A stretch of 64,000 nucleotides of DNA, taken from positions 992,001 to 1,056,000 of the forward strand of contig JBBELK010000024.1 in the NCBI GenBank assembly GCA_037783545.1. The letters are read 5' to 3'. The position numbers and the translations under genes were made by a program. This DNA comes from Henricia sp. BOLD:AAB3569 (Eukaryota; Echinodermata; Asteroidea; Spinulosida; Echinasteridae). The notes beneath the pieces were generated by a model, which was given only the letters and a program-made list of their open reading frames with translations, did no database searches and was not told where the DNA came from. Of this stretch, positions 31,310 to 43,974 are shown one piece after another. Numbering within the stretch: position 1 is the stretch's first letter; each line of letters begins with the position of its first letter.

Positions 31310-32440
31310 CGTAGCCAAATGGCTGTTGGTCAGGGGCGGGTGTAGAAACCCCTTTTTTTGTCAAAGGGTGATTTTTAATCCTACTGGTCCCTAATTAGAG
31401 GTCACCCAAGTTAAACTCCAATATCCTAACTTAGCAGACTTGGGATTGGGTAATCCCAGTCTCTTGGAATGGGGCTGTGACACCTCATTGTTTGAGTGAA
31501 GGTGGATGAAGATGATCCCCTTCGGCTAAAAGTGATCCACGAATAAAAAATAAAAGGTTCCCTAGGGTGGTTTGTTTATGCCCTAAAGGCGGTGCACCAC
31601 TGTTGACTAAATTACTTGGCCGATGACTTGCAGCAGGGGCGAACCCTTGGGGTAATCCCTCCCAAAAATATCACAGGTACCTGTAGGCCCACAGGATTCA
31701 ACACTCCACCAAGGAGAATGTATGCAATTTTATCCCCTGCCCCTCAGATCCGCCCCCGGATGGACATAGGGATATATCAGATCCCATAGTCCCGATGAGA
31801 TGATGCTGACGTGGGTACAGGGATATAACTAATCCCATAACCCGATGCGAGGCAGGACTTGGGGATATACAGATCCCATCGTCCGCTGCTGATCTTGATG
31901 TCTTCTTGCTCAATTTGAGCCGACGCCACCACCACAGACAATCACAACATACAGGAAAGCGCGCGCATTTAGTAACTGCCACCAAGGCTGTGATTTACCA
32001 TGCACCACCCAGGATACCAGGGAGCCAACTTTTGTTGATGATCAAACACTGGGGGTATAATGCACCAAAGTTACAAAGGGCCCTACGCATTGTTTGCGCC
32101 ACCCAATAAGGACCCAACCACCATTCCCTCACAGGACAACCATAAAGAAGAGAAAGAGGCACGACCCACCCGCCAGGAGTGTGTAGTCGTGGAGAAAAAG
32201 GGATCCAATCGAACAAATCCAATCGAACAAATTCCACTGAAAACAGCCAGATCCAGTTCCATTGAATCTCGAGCGATTCTGTTCACCCACCCAACTCAAT
32301 TTGAGTCTCTGAAAGAGAGGCGCTTGTGTTCAGTGGCCCATCTGGGTTGAGGCGGGAGATACCGAGGAGGTTCACTACTGCGGAAACTGTAGGACGACTT
32401 TGTTTCATTTGCTTTTCATTTATAGTGCAGTTTTTCCCGT
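31310..32440. other. Repeat-like intergenic stretch, no gene recognised
   Basis: Contains several GGGATATA...GATCCCAT motifs between 31760 and 31890, and a doubled CCAATCGAACAAAT near 32210. Frames are open on both strands for up to 100 codons but none resembles a known protein. Confidence 0.35.
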
Positions 32441-32449
32441 ATTTGGATG

Positions 32450-32645
32450 TTAAAAGAATCTCGAGCCACCCGAAATTACGTGCAACTTTTGAAAAATGTT
32501 TTCACGGGATAATGCTCTCACAGTGACTTTTTATGGCAAAATTTGAAGGTGTGCGACATATTTGGATAATTTAAAAGAATCTCGAGCCACCCGAAATTAC
32601 GTGCAACTTTTGGAAAATGTTTTCACGGATAATGCTCGCACAGTG
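32450..32645. repeat. Tandem duplication of about 118 bp
   Basis: AAAAGAATCTCGAGCCACCC and about 75 following bases occur twice, 118 nt apart. Confidence 0.8.
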
Positions 32646-34559
32646 TCGTTTTTTTATTTTTATGGCAATTTGGTGGTGTGTGCGAGGTTGCTAGTGCCAT
32701 TTTGAAATTTGTCAATTCTATGCTCAGATCTCCCGCCTCTGGTTTTATCAGACTTACACTACTCACAATAAGTTAGGGATATCTCTAACTTATTGTGACT
32801 AGTGTAGGCCTACACTACACTTATCTTACTTACATTACACATCCTACTTAGACAGCGTATCCTACTTATTACAATACTACGAATGTACATGTAGAATGCA
32901 TATGAAAACAACATCTTAATCTTTTTGAACCACTGAAACCAATACCGAGATACACCACTGAACTGATAACTATCCACTAACCATAAAGGGTGAACGGTAG
33001 TACTTGCTTCTTCGCTTGCCCCAGTCCTGCAGAAAATGACAAAAAAAGAAACATATTATAGAGTGACTGTGGTGCAAAAGTGCAAGTCTTTAAATGCAAC
33101 TTACTCAACAACAAAAATGGGTCAGCTGTATGACTGATGTGCTGTGACAGTCTGTGCTGTGTTGTGTTTTTGCAAGCACAAACTAACCAGTGAAAATACG
33201 AACAGTGTAAGTTTGGAGTAGAATTCTGCCTGGAATGTCCATCATATTTCCATGTTTTAGTGAGTAAATATTTGACAGAGTGGGTGACATTGGTGGTTGA
33301 GCGAAACATTTTCAAAGAGCCTACAGTGTTCAACTTTATAATTTCACATTTAAACCTGTCAAAATTTGAGTAAGAAACTGTGTACATTCTTTTTTTGAAA
33401 TAGGAGAAAAATCGTTAAATTGGTGCACTGGCAAGCTCCATAAGCAAGCACACTTGTCAAAATAAGACAAGCAAAATTGTCCTAAAATTGTCAAAATTAT
33501 GCTTCGTTAGATAATGTAAAAAATGGGTAACTTTAACGCAAACGAATGAAAATTTTGCCGAATTTTTTGCAGGCAGTAAATTTTTTTCTGGGTATCTGCA
33601 CACGGCAGTTACAGTCTAGTCATATTAACCAAATTGTTCATAAAAAGGAAACTAACTTGATTAAAAACTTACTTCTGTCGGGACACAGCCCCGCAACCCC
33701 TCAAGAGGGGGTTACTCCACTAGGACGAAACAGCCAGCGATGTCCCGGGGGGATGTCTGCAACATGTTCACTGCACAATTTGTGCGCCCATCGCTAGAGA
33801 GGGTTAGTGGGTTAGTACGTGAACATTTTCTTGGCCCCGGCCTCAACTGAAACAGAAAATAAAGTAAGAAAACTCATAAGTACCAACGGGAGAAATTAAT
33901 CATTGGAAAATAAGTGAAACTGCTGTATGTAATCCCGATAAATCCAGAATCTGTTCAGAAAGGAATGGTAGCTTTTTCATGTTTAATTGCTTAGAACCTG
34001 TATTTCTTCGAAATTTAAAGATAGTATACATGAAGTGGTTTGGGGCGAAATGGTTTTGGGGCAAATTGAATTTTCGTCTCATTTCTCAAAGACTATAGCA
34101 CTTCAGACAAAACCGTTTTCTACGGTCATCATGTTTATATTGTGTAAGTTAGGCGTAAATCTGTGAAAATTTCTGATTTTCGAGATTACCCATGATGTAT
34201 GCCTTTAATCAAAAATGATTCACTTTAATTTTAAAATTATAGTCTGTGGCAGGGGTTGTAGTCGAGTCCATTACAACTCCATCACGAGCCTTCACAAGTC
34301 CATGGGTCTTCATTCAAGTCACAAGCTATTCAAATTAATCTCCAACAAAGGCATTCTTTAATTGTGTGCATGTGTTCATCCTTTGCTTCTTGTGCGAGAC
34401 TTGTCACGGACTTTATTTTATCGGCTTTGGATTTTAATGGTTCTGGACCTGTGATGGACTTGTAGACTCGACTAATTGCAACCCTGGTCTGTGGTGTACC
34501 CACCCTGAAAAGCAAGATGTTTTTCTTTGATATATGAAATGCTTTGTGGCATTTCATGG

Positions 34560-34890
34560 TAGTTCCCCGGCTCAGGTAGTCCATCCCGGTAGTTCATCCT
34601 GGTAGTTCCCCGGCCCAGATAGTCCATCCCGGTAGTTCATCCTGGTAGTTCCCCGGCCCAGATAGTCCATCCCGGTAGTTCATCCTGGTAGTTCCCCGGC
34701 CCAGATAGTCCATCCCGGTAGTTCATCCTGGTAGTTCCCCGGCCCAAATAGTCCATCCCGGTATAGTTCCCCGGCCCAGGTAGTCCATCCAGGTAGTTCC
34801 CCGGCCCAGATAGTCCATCCCGGTAGTCCATCGGCCCAGATAGTTCCCCGACCCAGGTAGTCCATCGATCCCGGTAGATCCCTTCAGTAG
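34560..34890. repeat. Minisatellite, 43-bp unit with GGTAGTTCCCCGGCCCAG
   Basis: At least four regular 43-bp units, then shortened units, all built from a sub-motif of about 14 bp (GGTAGTTCC/GGTAGTCCATC). Since 43 is not a multiple of 3, the long minus-strand frames cycle through the unit and are not evidence for a gene. Confidence 0.85.
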
Positions 34891-34904
34891 TTCCCGCACC
34901 TCCC

Positions 34905-35035
34905 CACCACCATGGTAGTGTCCCATGGTACATGTAGTGTCCCCATGGTAGTGTCCCATGGTACATAGTAGAGTCTCCATGGTAGTGTCCCATGGTAATG
35001 TCTCATGGTAGTGTCCCATGGTAGTGTCCACCTCC
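34905..35035. repeat. 13-bp repeat, CCATGGTAGTGTC units
   Basis: About eight units of CCATGGTAGTGTC with small changes; each contains the palindrome CCATGG. It adjoins the 43-bp minisatellite and shares its GGTAGT core. Confidence 0.8.
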
Positions 35036-35990
35036 AAAGCTCCCCCAGTAGTGCCCCGGTAGTTCATCACTGTAGAACCCCAGTAGTTCCTCCAGTAGCC
35101 TCTTGGTAGCTCTTCCAGTAGTTCCACCATTTTTGATACTTCTGAAGTGTTTACAATGCTCCATTCCACCACTGTCAAAATGACTATTCCTTCTCAGTGA
35201 TCTTGCGATGCATGCCTGTTAAAGAAAAATTAGAAATTGTCCTGAAATGAGCAGTGTAAAGTACAATCCAAAATTCATATGCCCCAGGTTCTCATGTCAT
35301 TTATCAGTGCGTTTGTTGCAGTTCTTAATTGTTTTTAGTTACTGCACAAGTACTATTGTTCCTTCCCCCAACCCCCCCACTTCAAAATTAATATGCCTCT
35401 GGTGTGATTCGTTTTATTTCACTATGGTCCAACCCGATTGAATTTTCGCCACATTTCTAGTTGTGGACTTTGCAGTTGAAAATCTCCCCAAACCAAACAT
35501 TAGGTTTATATTTTTGGCCCAGATTGAACTTCCACTCCCAACTACTGTGCCCCAAAGGAAAATGAAATTTGTATACTAAACCACTCTGCACTTGTTCGGT
35601 TCTTCGGCAAGGAGCTAGGAGCACACCGGGACTTCTCCACATGGTAGGCAGGGAGGGAACATGTGCAAAACTGAAACAAAGAATGGTTATTTTTAACATT
35701 TCTGGTTACGCGCCCATCCCCAACATCGCATCCCCCCCAGTTTAAATTTATTTTGCAACAGTGTTCCCTCCCAAAGGATCATCCAGTTCATATGGCTGAA
35801 AAGAAGAACGAAAAGACGTCCCAACATATTGAGTTGGGGACAGGTAGGCCCGTGGGGAGGGAAATTTTGAAGACCGAGCTGAAATAACATCCTAACATCT
35901 TACCAATTCCCTCCCCACGCATCCATCTGTAGCGGGTCCTGAAACAAAACAAAAATCAAACTATTATTGTTAAGAGCAGTGCAGGACTAA

Positions 35991-36129
35991 AGCGGGCCTC
36001 CCACTGTGCGATATTTGCCACGAATTTCCTACAAATTGGTACGATTATCGGAGACTGCCTATAGACTCTACACAATCGTAACCAATCGTAGCTAATTCGT
36101 GGCAAAAATCGCACAGTGGGAGGCCCGCT
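35991..36129. mobile_element. PIF/Harbinger-like MITE, copy in 867-bp unit 1
   Basis: Ends AGCGGGCCTCCCACTGTGCG and complement, flanked by TAA on both sides. Inner arms pair (GCCACGAATT, TACGATT). The 3-bp TAA duplication is typical of PIF/Harbinger. Confidence 0.8.
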
Positions 36130-36856
36130 TAACCCACGAAATTGTGTATACCTCCTCCCTTTCATAACTTTTGAATGTCCCAATTGAGAGCATGCAGTTG
36201 TCCTTTTTTGTTAACATGCATGGCCACTTACATTTCCCAGATGAAAGGTGCTCCCCTCTGGTGTGATTTGTTTTATTTCACTATTGTCCAAACTGATTTA
36301 ATTTTCCCCACAGTTCTAGTTGTGGACTTTGCAATTGAAAATCTCCCCAAACCAAACATTAGGTTTATATTTTTGGCCCAGATTATACTTCCACTCCCAG
36401 CATGCAACTACAGTGCCCCAAAGGAAAAGGAAATTTGTATACTAAACCACTCTGCACTTGTTCGGTTCTTCGGGAAGGAGCTAGGAGCACTCCGGGACTT
36501 CTCCACATGGTAGGCAGGGAGGGAACATGTGCAAAACTGAAACAAAGAATGGTTATTTTTAACATTTCTGGTTACGCGCCCATCCCCAACATCGCATCCC
36601 CCCCAGTTTAAATTTATTTTGCAACAGTGTTCCCTCCCAAAGGATCATCCAGTTCATATGGCTGAAAAGAAGAACGAACAGACGTCCCAACATATTCAGT
36701 TGGGGACAGGTAGGCCCGTGGGGAGGGAAATTTTGAAGACCGAGCTGAAATAACATCCTAACATCTTACCAATTCCCTCCCCACGCATCCATCTGTAGCG
36801 GGTCCTGAAACAAAACAAAAATCAAACTATTATTGTTAAGAGCAGTGCAGGACTAA

Positions 36857-36996
36857 AGCGGGCCTCCCACTGTGCGATATTTGCCACGAATTGGTACGAT
36901 TATCGGAGACTGCCTATAGACTCTACACACAATCGTATCCAATCGTACCCAATCGTAGCTAATTCGTGGCAAAAATCGCACAGTGGGAGGCCCGCT
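36857..36996. mobile_element. PIF/Harbinger-like MITE, copy in 867-bp unit 2
   Basis: Same insertion site, orientation and TAA duplication as in unit 1, so it was copied along with the unit. Confidence 0.8.
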
Positions 36997-38394
36997 TAAC
37001 CCACGAAATTGTGTATACCTCCTCCCTTTTATAACTTTTGAATGTCCCAATTGAGAGCATGCAGTTGTCCTTTTTTGTTAACATGCATGGCCACTTACAT
37101 TTCCCAGATGAAAGGTGCTCCCCTCTGGTGTGATTTGTTTTATTTCACTATTGTCCAAACTGATTTAATTTTCCCCACAGTTCTAGTTGTGGACTTTGCA
37201 ATTGAAAATCTCCCCAAACCAAACATTAGGTTTATATTTTTGGCCCAGATTATACTTCCACTCCCAGCATGCAACTACAGTGCCCCAAAGGAAAAGGAAA
37301 TTTGTATACTAAACCACTCTGCACTTGTTCGGTTCTTCGGGAAGGAGCTAGGAGCACACCGGGACTTCTCCACGTGGTAGGCAGGGAGGGAACATGTGCA
37401 AAACTGAAACAAAGAATGGTTATTTTTAACATTTCTGGTTACGCGCCCATCCCCAACATCGCATCCCCCCCAGTTTAAATTTATTTTGCAACAGTGTTCC
37501 CTCCCAAGGGATCATCCAGTTCATATGGCTGAAAAGAAGAACGAAAAGACGTCCCAACATATTCAGTTGGGGACAGGTAGGCCCGTGGGGAGGGAAATTT
37601 TGAAGACCGAGCTGAAAAAACATCCTAACATCTTACCAATTCCCTCCCCACGCATCCATCTGTAGCGGGTCCTGAAACAAAACAAAAATCGAACTGTTAT
37701 TGTTAAGAGCAGTGCAGGATTAACCCACAAAATTGTGTATACCTCCTCCCTTTCATAACTTTTGAATGTCCCATTTAAGATAATGCAGTTTTGTTCTTTT
37801 TTTTTTTAACAATTACATGCATGGGCCAGATGAAAGGTGCTCCCCTAATTGAAGTCCAGAGCCTCAAATATTCTTTAGTTATGTCATGTTTTTGGAATTT
37901 GTAAAAATATTTTTATCTGCAAGAGATATGTGTATTTAAGTTATATGAATTGTAGTTTATACCGACATGCAAATAATTTCCTCGGCTCACGCCTCGTGCT
38001 TCCAACTACTCACGCCTAGTGTGCCTGATCAAGCAAATTGCTCTACCAACAGAACATTTTATCTGAATACTTTCCCCAGAAAATACCAAGAATTTGGTTT
38101 GACACAAATTTCTTATGACCCAAAATTAGTTAAGTAAAATGAGCTTGTGATACTCCACCAATATGCAGCGTTGTTCAACAGCTCATTCAGTTGGTTGGGT
38201 AGTAGGAGTTGAGGCTTCCCGGTACTTCTCATGGTAGACATAGCAGGGAGGGAACATGTGCAAAGACTGGTTATATGGAGCAAGCTCGATCAAGCGAGTC
38301 GGCTGATCGAACTTGCTCTTTGCTTTAACTTAATTTGCAACATTGTTCCCTCCCAAGAGATCATCCAGTTCATAAGGTTGAAAAAAAGAAGCCC

Positions 38395-39010
38395 TGAACT
38401 CGTTCAGTTCTCAACTGAACGAGTTGAGGACTTCATATATATAGACCGTATCGAGTAGCCGCCATTTTGTAGGGCAGTTTCTTTGTTCCTTGAGGACATG
38501 CATGGTTGCACATATTGTGCTCCCATTGTTAAACAGTTTAACAAAAGGTGCACCACGAAATGGTTGTTAACAATGGTTTGTGCCCAATTCCCATTGTTAG
38601 TTGCTCATAGTGCTATAGCTGGAAAAAAAAACCGAACTCATTAAGTTGGGAACTGAACGAGTTGGAGACTTCATGTAGCTAAAAGAGGGGGGAAAAAGCC
38701 CTGAATTCGTTCAGTTGGTAACTGAACGAGTTGGGGACTTCATATAGAGCGGTTTCACACTGTCACGGGTCACTAAACATCTATGTTTGTCCTCCAGATC
38801 GGGAAGAGAATAGAACCTCATGCTTTTTGCTTGCAGCCACGTGCATTTCGGCACATGTCTCTTTTGTTCTCTCCCGATCTGGAAAGCCAAACAAGGAAGG
38901 GTTTTAGTGACCTGCGACAGTATGAAACTGCTCTATAGCTGAAAAGAGAAAGGAAAAAAGTCCCAAACTCGTTCAGTTGAGAACTGAACGAGTTGGGGAC
39001 TTGTCCACTT
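38395..39010. repeat. Cluster of four CTCGTTCAGTT/AACTGAACGAG hairpins
   Basis: Hairpins with stems of about 11 bp and short loops at about 38398, 38635, 38703 and 38957, each followed by GTTGrGGACTT. A MITE (38751-38936) sits between the third and fourth. Confidence 0.75.
38751..38936. mobile_element. MITE, GAGCGGTTTCACACTGTC ends
   Basis: Relative of the 4279-4432 element: inverted ends GAGCrGTTTCAyACTGTC, with CTCCCGATCTGGA inside. TA on both sides. Confidence 0.6.
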
Positions 39011-39768
39011 GGTAGGCTCATGGGGAGGGAAAGTTTGAAGACCAAGATTCCCTCCCCACGCATCCATCTGTAGCAGGTCTGAAACAAAACAAAACAAAAT
39101 CTAATTTTATTCTTGTGAAGAGCAGCACAGGACTAACCCACCAAATTGTGTATACCGTTACAGCCTCCCTTTCACAACTTTTGAATGTCCAATTTCAGAG
39201 CGTGCAGTTTTGTTAATGCCCTTCTGAAGTTATGAACTACTTGCCCCTTACACTCCCAGATTGCCCCTTACAGGGTCTCATTAGCCACATTTTACAGAAC
39301 ACGCAACCGCGAGGTCTTTTCCCCTCTTGCAATCGGACATAAAACCAGCATGCAAGGAAGATTTTGCACACCATGCATTACCATAATGTTGCATTTTTAT
39401 TATGGACCTGGCAGCAAGCAACCAACAATGGTCTGCTCGTTTAGCTGTGACCCTGTGCAGTATTTTCTACACAAAATTGTGAAATGCATTTAGCTCTTCC
39501 CAGCACCCTGTATATATGGGTGTTGAGTTCAAGCAAACCCTCCCCTACTTTTGAACATTCCATTTAAGAGCATGAAGATTTTAACCCATACTAAGCCCAA
39601 TGACTACACCCTGCTCATGCCTTGTAACATCCAACTAGCACTATATTTAGTTTGCTGCATGCACACATGTAATGAACACCCCCCCCCCTTCAACTGGTCA
39701 GGTCTATAGTAAGACCCCATCCCAATTGCTCATGCCTAAGAACCCCTTCCCGAATTTATACAAATTTA

Positions 39769-39951
39769 GGGGTCATCCAAAGTCAACATTTTCACGGTTC
39801 TAAAAATTTTAGTATTTTTCAAGACACCTCTCCCTCCCCCGAAATAATACTTAACATTTGCTGTCACTACTATGTAAAGTCCCACACAGCTCTCAACCCC
39901 CTCCCACCCCTTTGTAGAACCATGAAAATATTGACAGATTTAAACAGCCCC
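39769..39951. mobile_element. MITE, GGGGyCATCCAAAGT family copy 2
   Basis: Inverted ends as at 7375-7636: GTCAACATTTTCACGGTTCT and its complement near 39915-39940. Confidence 0.55.
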
Positions 39952-42224
39952 GTGTACTCCACCAATAGGAAACAATATATCTGAATACTCCAATGTCAGT
40001 GCATATATAGCTGGTTTATCTGGTTGTGTAGGCGAGACCTCATCAACATGCAGTAGTGTTCCCTCAGGAAGAATCGTCAACTGTGAATGGCAGAAAAAGA
40101 AAAAGAGGATTAACTTAAGAGCAGCACAAAGGTGCAGCCATTTGCAGTGAAAGCAATCTGAGCTATACATTCGTAAGATGCCTCCACAAATGTATAAACA
40201 TTACATTCTACACTGTCGGGGTGCAGCGTTTCCTCGTGTTCCTCGGACTAAATTACAGCTTTAAAAGACCAGTGTATAATTTGCAGTGACCAAACAATAT
40301 TCAAATTAAAGATAAGGAACCTTTTACTTACTTGGGTTTACCCAAAATGTGCTCCTTTGAGTCAACAGTGACTTGTATCCACAACTTGCTGGAACAATGT
40401 AGTCACCAACATGGGTTGAATCAATGAGAACCAATCTGTAGAGCACACTACTTTTGCAAAATATTCCTTAAGTTCAAGCCTTTATTCCCAAGACTTGTTC
40501 CGACAGTACCAATTGATCTATCTTGGAATCCTATTTGCCATAGGTGGATACGCTAAAAATGTACTTGTGCAGAATAGCACCAGCCAATTTTCCCTTTGGA
40601 CTATAACATGTTGAAAGAACAAAGGAATGGTGAAACCAGACCAAACCATGATATGAGAAAGGCTTGTGAGGATGCACACTGCCCACCTTGCATGTGTATG
40701 TGTTCAGCCAGTTGGTGTATGAAGTCGCATGAATTGCTTAAAGGCAATGCAGATGGACCATGGTAGTAAACAATCCCCCACGTTTGTCAGATGCTTGACA
40801 TTTGTGGATGTACCAAGTGTATTCAGAGTGGCAACGAAGGAAAGATTAAAGGATGAAAATCAGAGCTCACGATATGACAGATGGATGCAAAGTACTGAGG
40901 AAAAAGGCATTGGAAATGGCTTTCTGTCGAGGGGAAACTTTTATAAAGTAGCGTACTCTACAGACACATGTTCCTGGAAAGAGAAAACAGAAATTTTTTA
41001 TTATAGCATTTGTCTTCAAAATTTGCATCCAGCTGCTTCAAAATATGTAATGTTATTCCTGGTTGAGTATGTGCATTCACTAAACTCTGGCCTAAGTGTT
41101 TATAACTTAAATACCTATTGTTGGATTTTTGTGATTTCATCATTAAGAAGCCGTTAACTTTTAAAGCGAGAATTATTAACTGCATTTAATTTATCAACCT
41201 GAAGCACATTGCTAAAACAAAACAGCGCAATTTATCAGACTGCTTTTGAATCTTAAATTGCCTTAGCTGCACCAGATTGGTGCGGCTGTCTTGCTCATTT
41301 CAACTCTAGTTCAAACCTGATCTAGTCTCCTTTGTGAATTTAGCAGATTTCCCCCAAAAAAGTGCTTCCCTAATGAGTTTTATAAGTTGTGGTTGTCTGA
41401 AAGAAAGAAAAAAATATGGTCGGCACCAAACAAAATGTCATGTCTGCAGACATAACATTGAGTGTGTCGGTAAATGTTAAATATTTCCAGGATGATCACA
41501 TCTTGGTGGCCACAGTCATTAAGATGTGTTGACCAATTAACACAATTCTAAAACATCCCTAATTTCTCATTTAACCCTTAACTGCTCATGACCCATGTGC
41601 CTCAACTATATGCTACAGTATGCAACATTTTATTTGCATATACTCCACACTTCTGGTTGAGTTCTCAAACATGCAGGCAGAAGAGTCATCAATATGCAGT
41701 ACTGTTCATTTTTGAAGATGGTCAACTGTGAATGAAAGAAAAATAAAATGGAAATAGTCGTTACAGTAGCACATGGATTAATTTTTATCAATTTATCAAT
41801 TTATTTATTTATTTATTTTTTACTTTCTTACATAGCACCATCCCATTTTGTTTTTTAAGGCGTCATTTGAAGGCTTTGCATTTTAGAGGTGAAAAGCCTC
41901 CACAGTACAACTGTCTAAATATTAGTTTTTGGATGCTGTTTTTCTTTGGGGGTGTCTTGCGCTGTTTATGTCCTTGGACAAGAAATATCTTTAAGGAATT
42001 ATTGCGTCGGTCCAAATGATAACATTTCTTCTCCTAATTTTCTGACTATGGTTTGTGGTTACTGCATCATTTTCATTAGGTCTATTTATCATATCTGACA
42101 ATTGTTTTGTCCAACAGCAAAAGTAAGGTTTGCAAATTCTGGTACTCCTGGCTGGAAACGCGTCTCGGAGCTTGAAAGGTCTTATGGTTGTATTTCGAAA
42201 TTGTTTGTAAATAAGTCAGTTTAC

Positions 42225-42612
42225 AATACTGGAGAGACTTTTTCACCAGAATCATAACTCTATGCAATGCCAGTTATTTTCTCTCAAGATCGAGGAAGAC
42301 AACCTAAGCAACAAATAATGCAACAACATACCTTTCTGAAAACCATGTGTACAAATTTCCTATTCAACGTATGTAACACAAAACACATGTACATGTACTT
42401 TGTGACATTTTTTGGTGTCCTTGTTACATACGGTATATTGGAAATTTGCACACAGGGCTTTCAGGAAGGTATGTTGTGGCACTATTCGTTGCAGTTCTTT
42501 AGCTGAAGTTATCTCCTTGGATCTATCTTAAGATATTTCTTTTTGAGAGAAGATGAATGACATTGTCATTGTATAGAGATATAATCCTGGAGGAAAAGGT
42601 CTCTCCAGTATT
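42225..42612. mobile_element. Foldback MITE, TACTGGAGAGAC ends, copy 1
   Basis: AATACTGGAGAGAC at the left and GTCTCTCCAGTATT at the right. The two halves are inverted copies over their whole length, meeting near 42400. TA at both ends fits a Tc1/mariner-type target. Copy 2 is at 59758-60157. Confidence 0.7.
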
Positions 42613-42764
42613 AAAAACAGACAAATAAGCTTCCAGACAATGCTTTGTCATGCATCTGCTCACCTGGTATCACAGTTGATTTTAACAGGTCAGCAAAGAC
42701 TGGAAACTAAAATTGGTAGGTGAAATCCATGTGCATCTGTAAAAACATCCATCCACGCTTAACC

Positions 42765-42825
42765 AACTTGGGGCCGTAGCGCCCTCCATCGTCCTCTGTC
42801 CAGGGCCACCTCCCTGTACAAATAG
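42765..42825 (-). mobile_element. Possible LINE 3'-end fragment
   Basis: The minus strand encodes VALDRGRWRALRPQ, which resembles the C-terminal ALDRxRWR motif of many non-LTR reverse transcriptases. Only about 15 residues are seen, so this is weak. Confidence 0.3.
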
Positions 42826-43974
42826 GGCGACAAGAAAAGAGTGCACCCAATGACAAAGTCTTACATGTATGTGGGATACTTATGAAAATAAAACATTACC
42901 CTAATTGAACTGCATGAAAATATCAAGATAGGCCTACATGTGTAACTTCCTGGCAGCATGAAGGGAGGTCACATTGTAAGAAAAATGTTTACCATATTGA
43001 TGCATCCCAACCCCAAAAATAGTTCTAGTCGAGCATACTTATCAATTGGCCATTTGAAAAATAACCTAATGTTCACCCAACCCTTTAAAAATACCCTTCT
43101 ACAATCTGGTTTTAGGTAGTCCCCAACTACCAATTCACATTAACAACAGCACTTACACTTCATCCTGCATGAGCACCGAACTCGCATTAATGAACAGACT
43201 CTCCATCCAGTTCATGTGCCAGTCATAACTTTCTAGAGTAATTTCTAGATTTTAAACTGTCATCAGCAACTAGGGTTCGGAAACTGGTTCATTTCATTCA
43301 TCTATTTGAAGCCGTTCGATGATCAGTGGGCTTGAAATTTATAACAAAGTTTGAAATTCTGGACTGAAAGCTTTAATGCTACTTGGCGAGGAAAACAGTT
43401 TTTATAAAACGGATGTTACTTGATAAAGTTGCGTTTTTCTTATATTTATTGCCGACTATTTATATTAGAGAGAAAAATGAAAAATTAGACCGTGTTCGTC
43501 AACCGGCCAAAATGAAAAACGGGGTGATGAAGTCTTAATGATATGCATTGACCCGCCACGTCACAGCGAGGAGACAGTCACTATTTTGCAAAGCAAGTTG
43601 CATGCTTTCCGCATAGCATAAACTACCAGTCGTTATTTTTCTGTAAAAACGTTATCAACGTTATCAACGTTTTCGGTGTATTTTCGCAGTGGTTACACTC
43701 GGTGTTTGCTGCAAGTAGCTATACACGACCACAATCAGTGAAGCAGCTCTGTGGTCTCCTCGCTATGACGTCACACGGTGTTGAAAACCATGAAAGTGAA
43801 GGGAGATTTCCACCCAGCTTTTAATAACCAATATTAAAGTGTGAAGCCTGTTCAAAATAATTTCCGGTTAAATTCCATATCCGAAGGTTTTGTCTTAATT
43901 AAAAATTCAAAACATCGTTCAAACAAATTTTAATATTGGTTCTTAAAAACTGCACTGTTCACAATTAATACCGT

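Larger units (their letters stand above)
35397..37770. repeat. Tandem triplication of an 867-bp unit
   Basis: Three consecutive copies (about 35397-36262, 36263-37129 and 37130-37770), nearly identical and in the same orientation. Copies 1 and 2 contain a MITE that copy 3 lacks. On the minus strand each copy keeps good splice-like sites, for example a pyrimidine tract and CAG before GACCCGCTACAG with GTAAGATG after 35 nt, and another tract before CCATATGAACTGG. I recognise no protein. Older, broken relatives follow to about 39.3 kb. Confidence 0.85.

Noticed and set aside
34637-35178. Glycine- and tyrosine-rich minus-strand frames of up to 151 codons
   Set aside because: They run over 43-bp and 13-bp minisatellites whose lengths are not multiples of 3, and several frames are open at once.
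35247-37623. Repeated frames of 60-112 codons in the 867-bp units
   Set aside because: Identical frames appear only because the DNA is triplicated; they are on both strands and match no known family.
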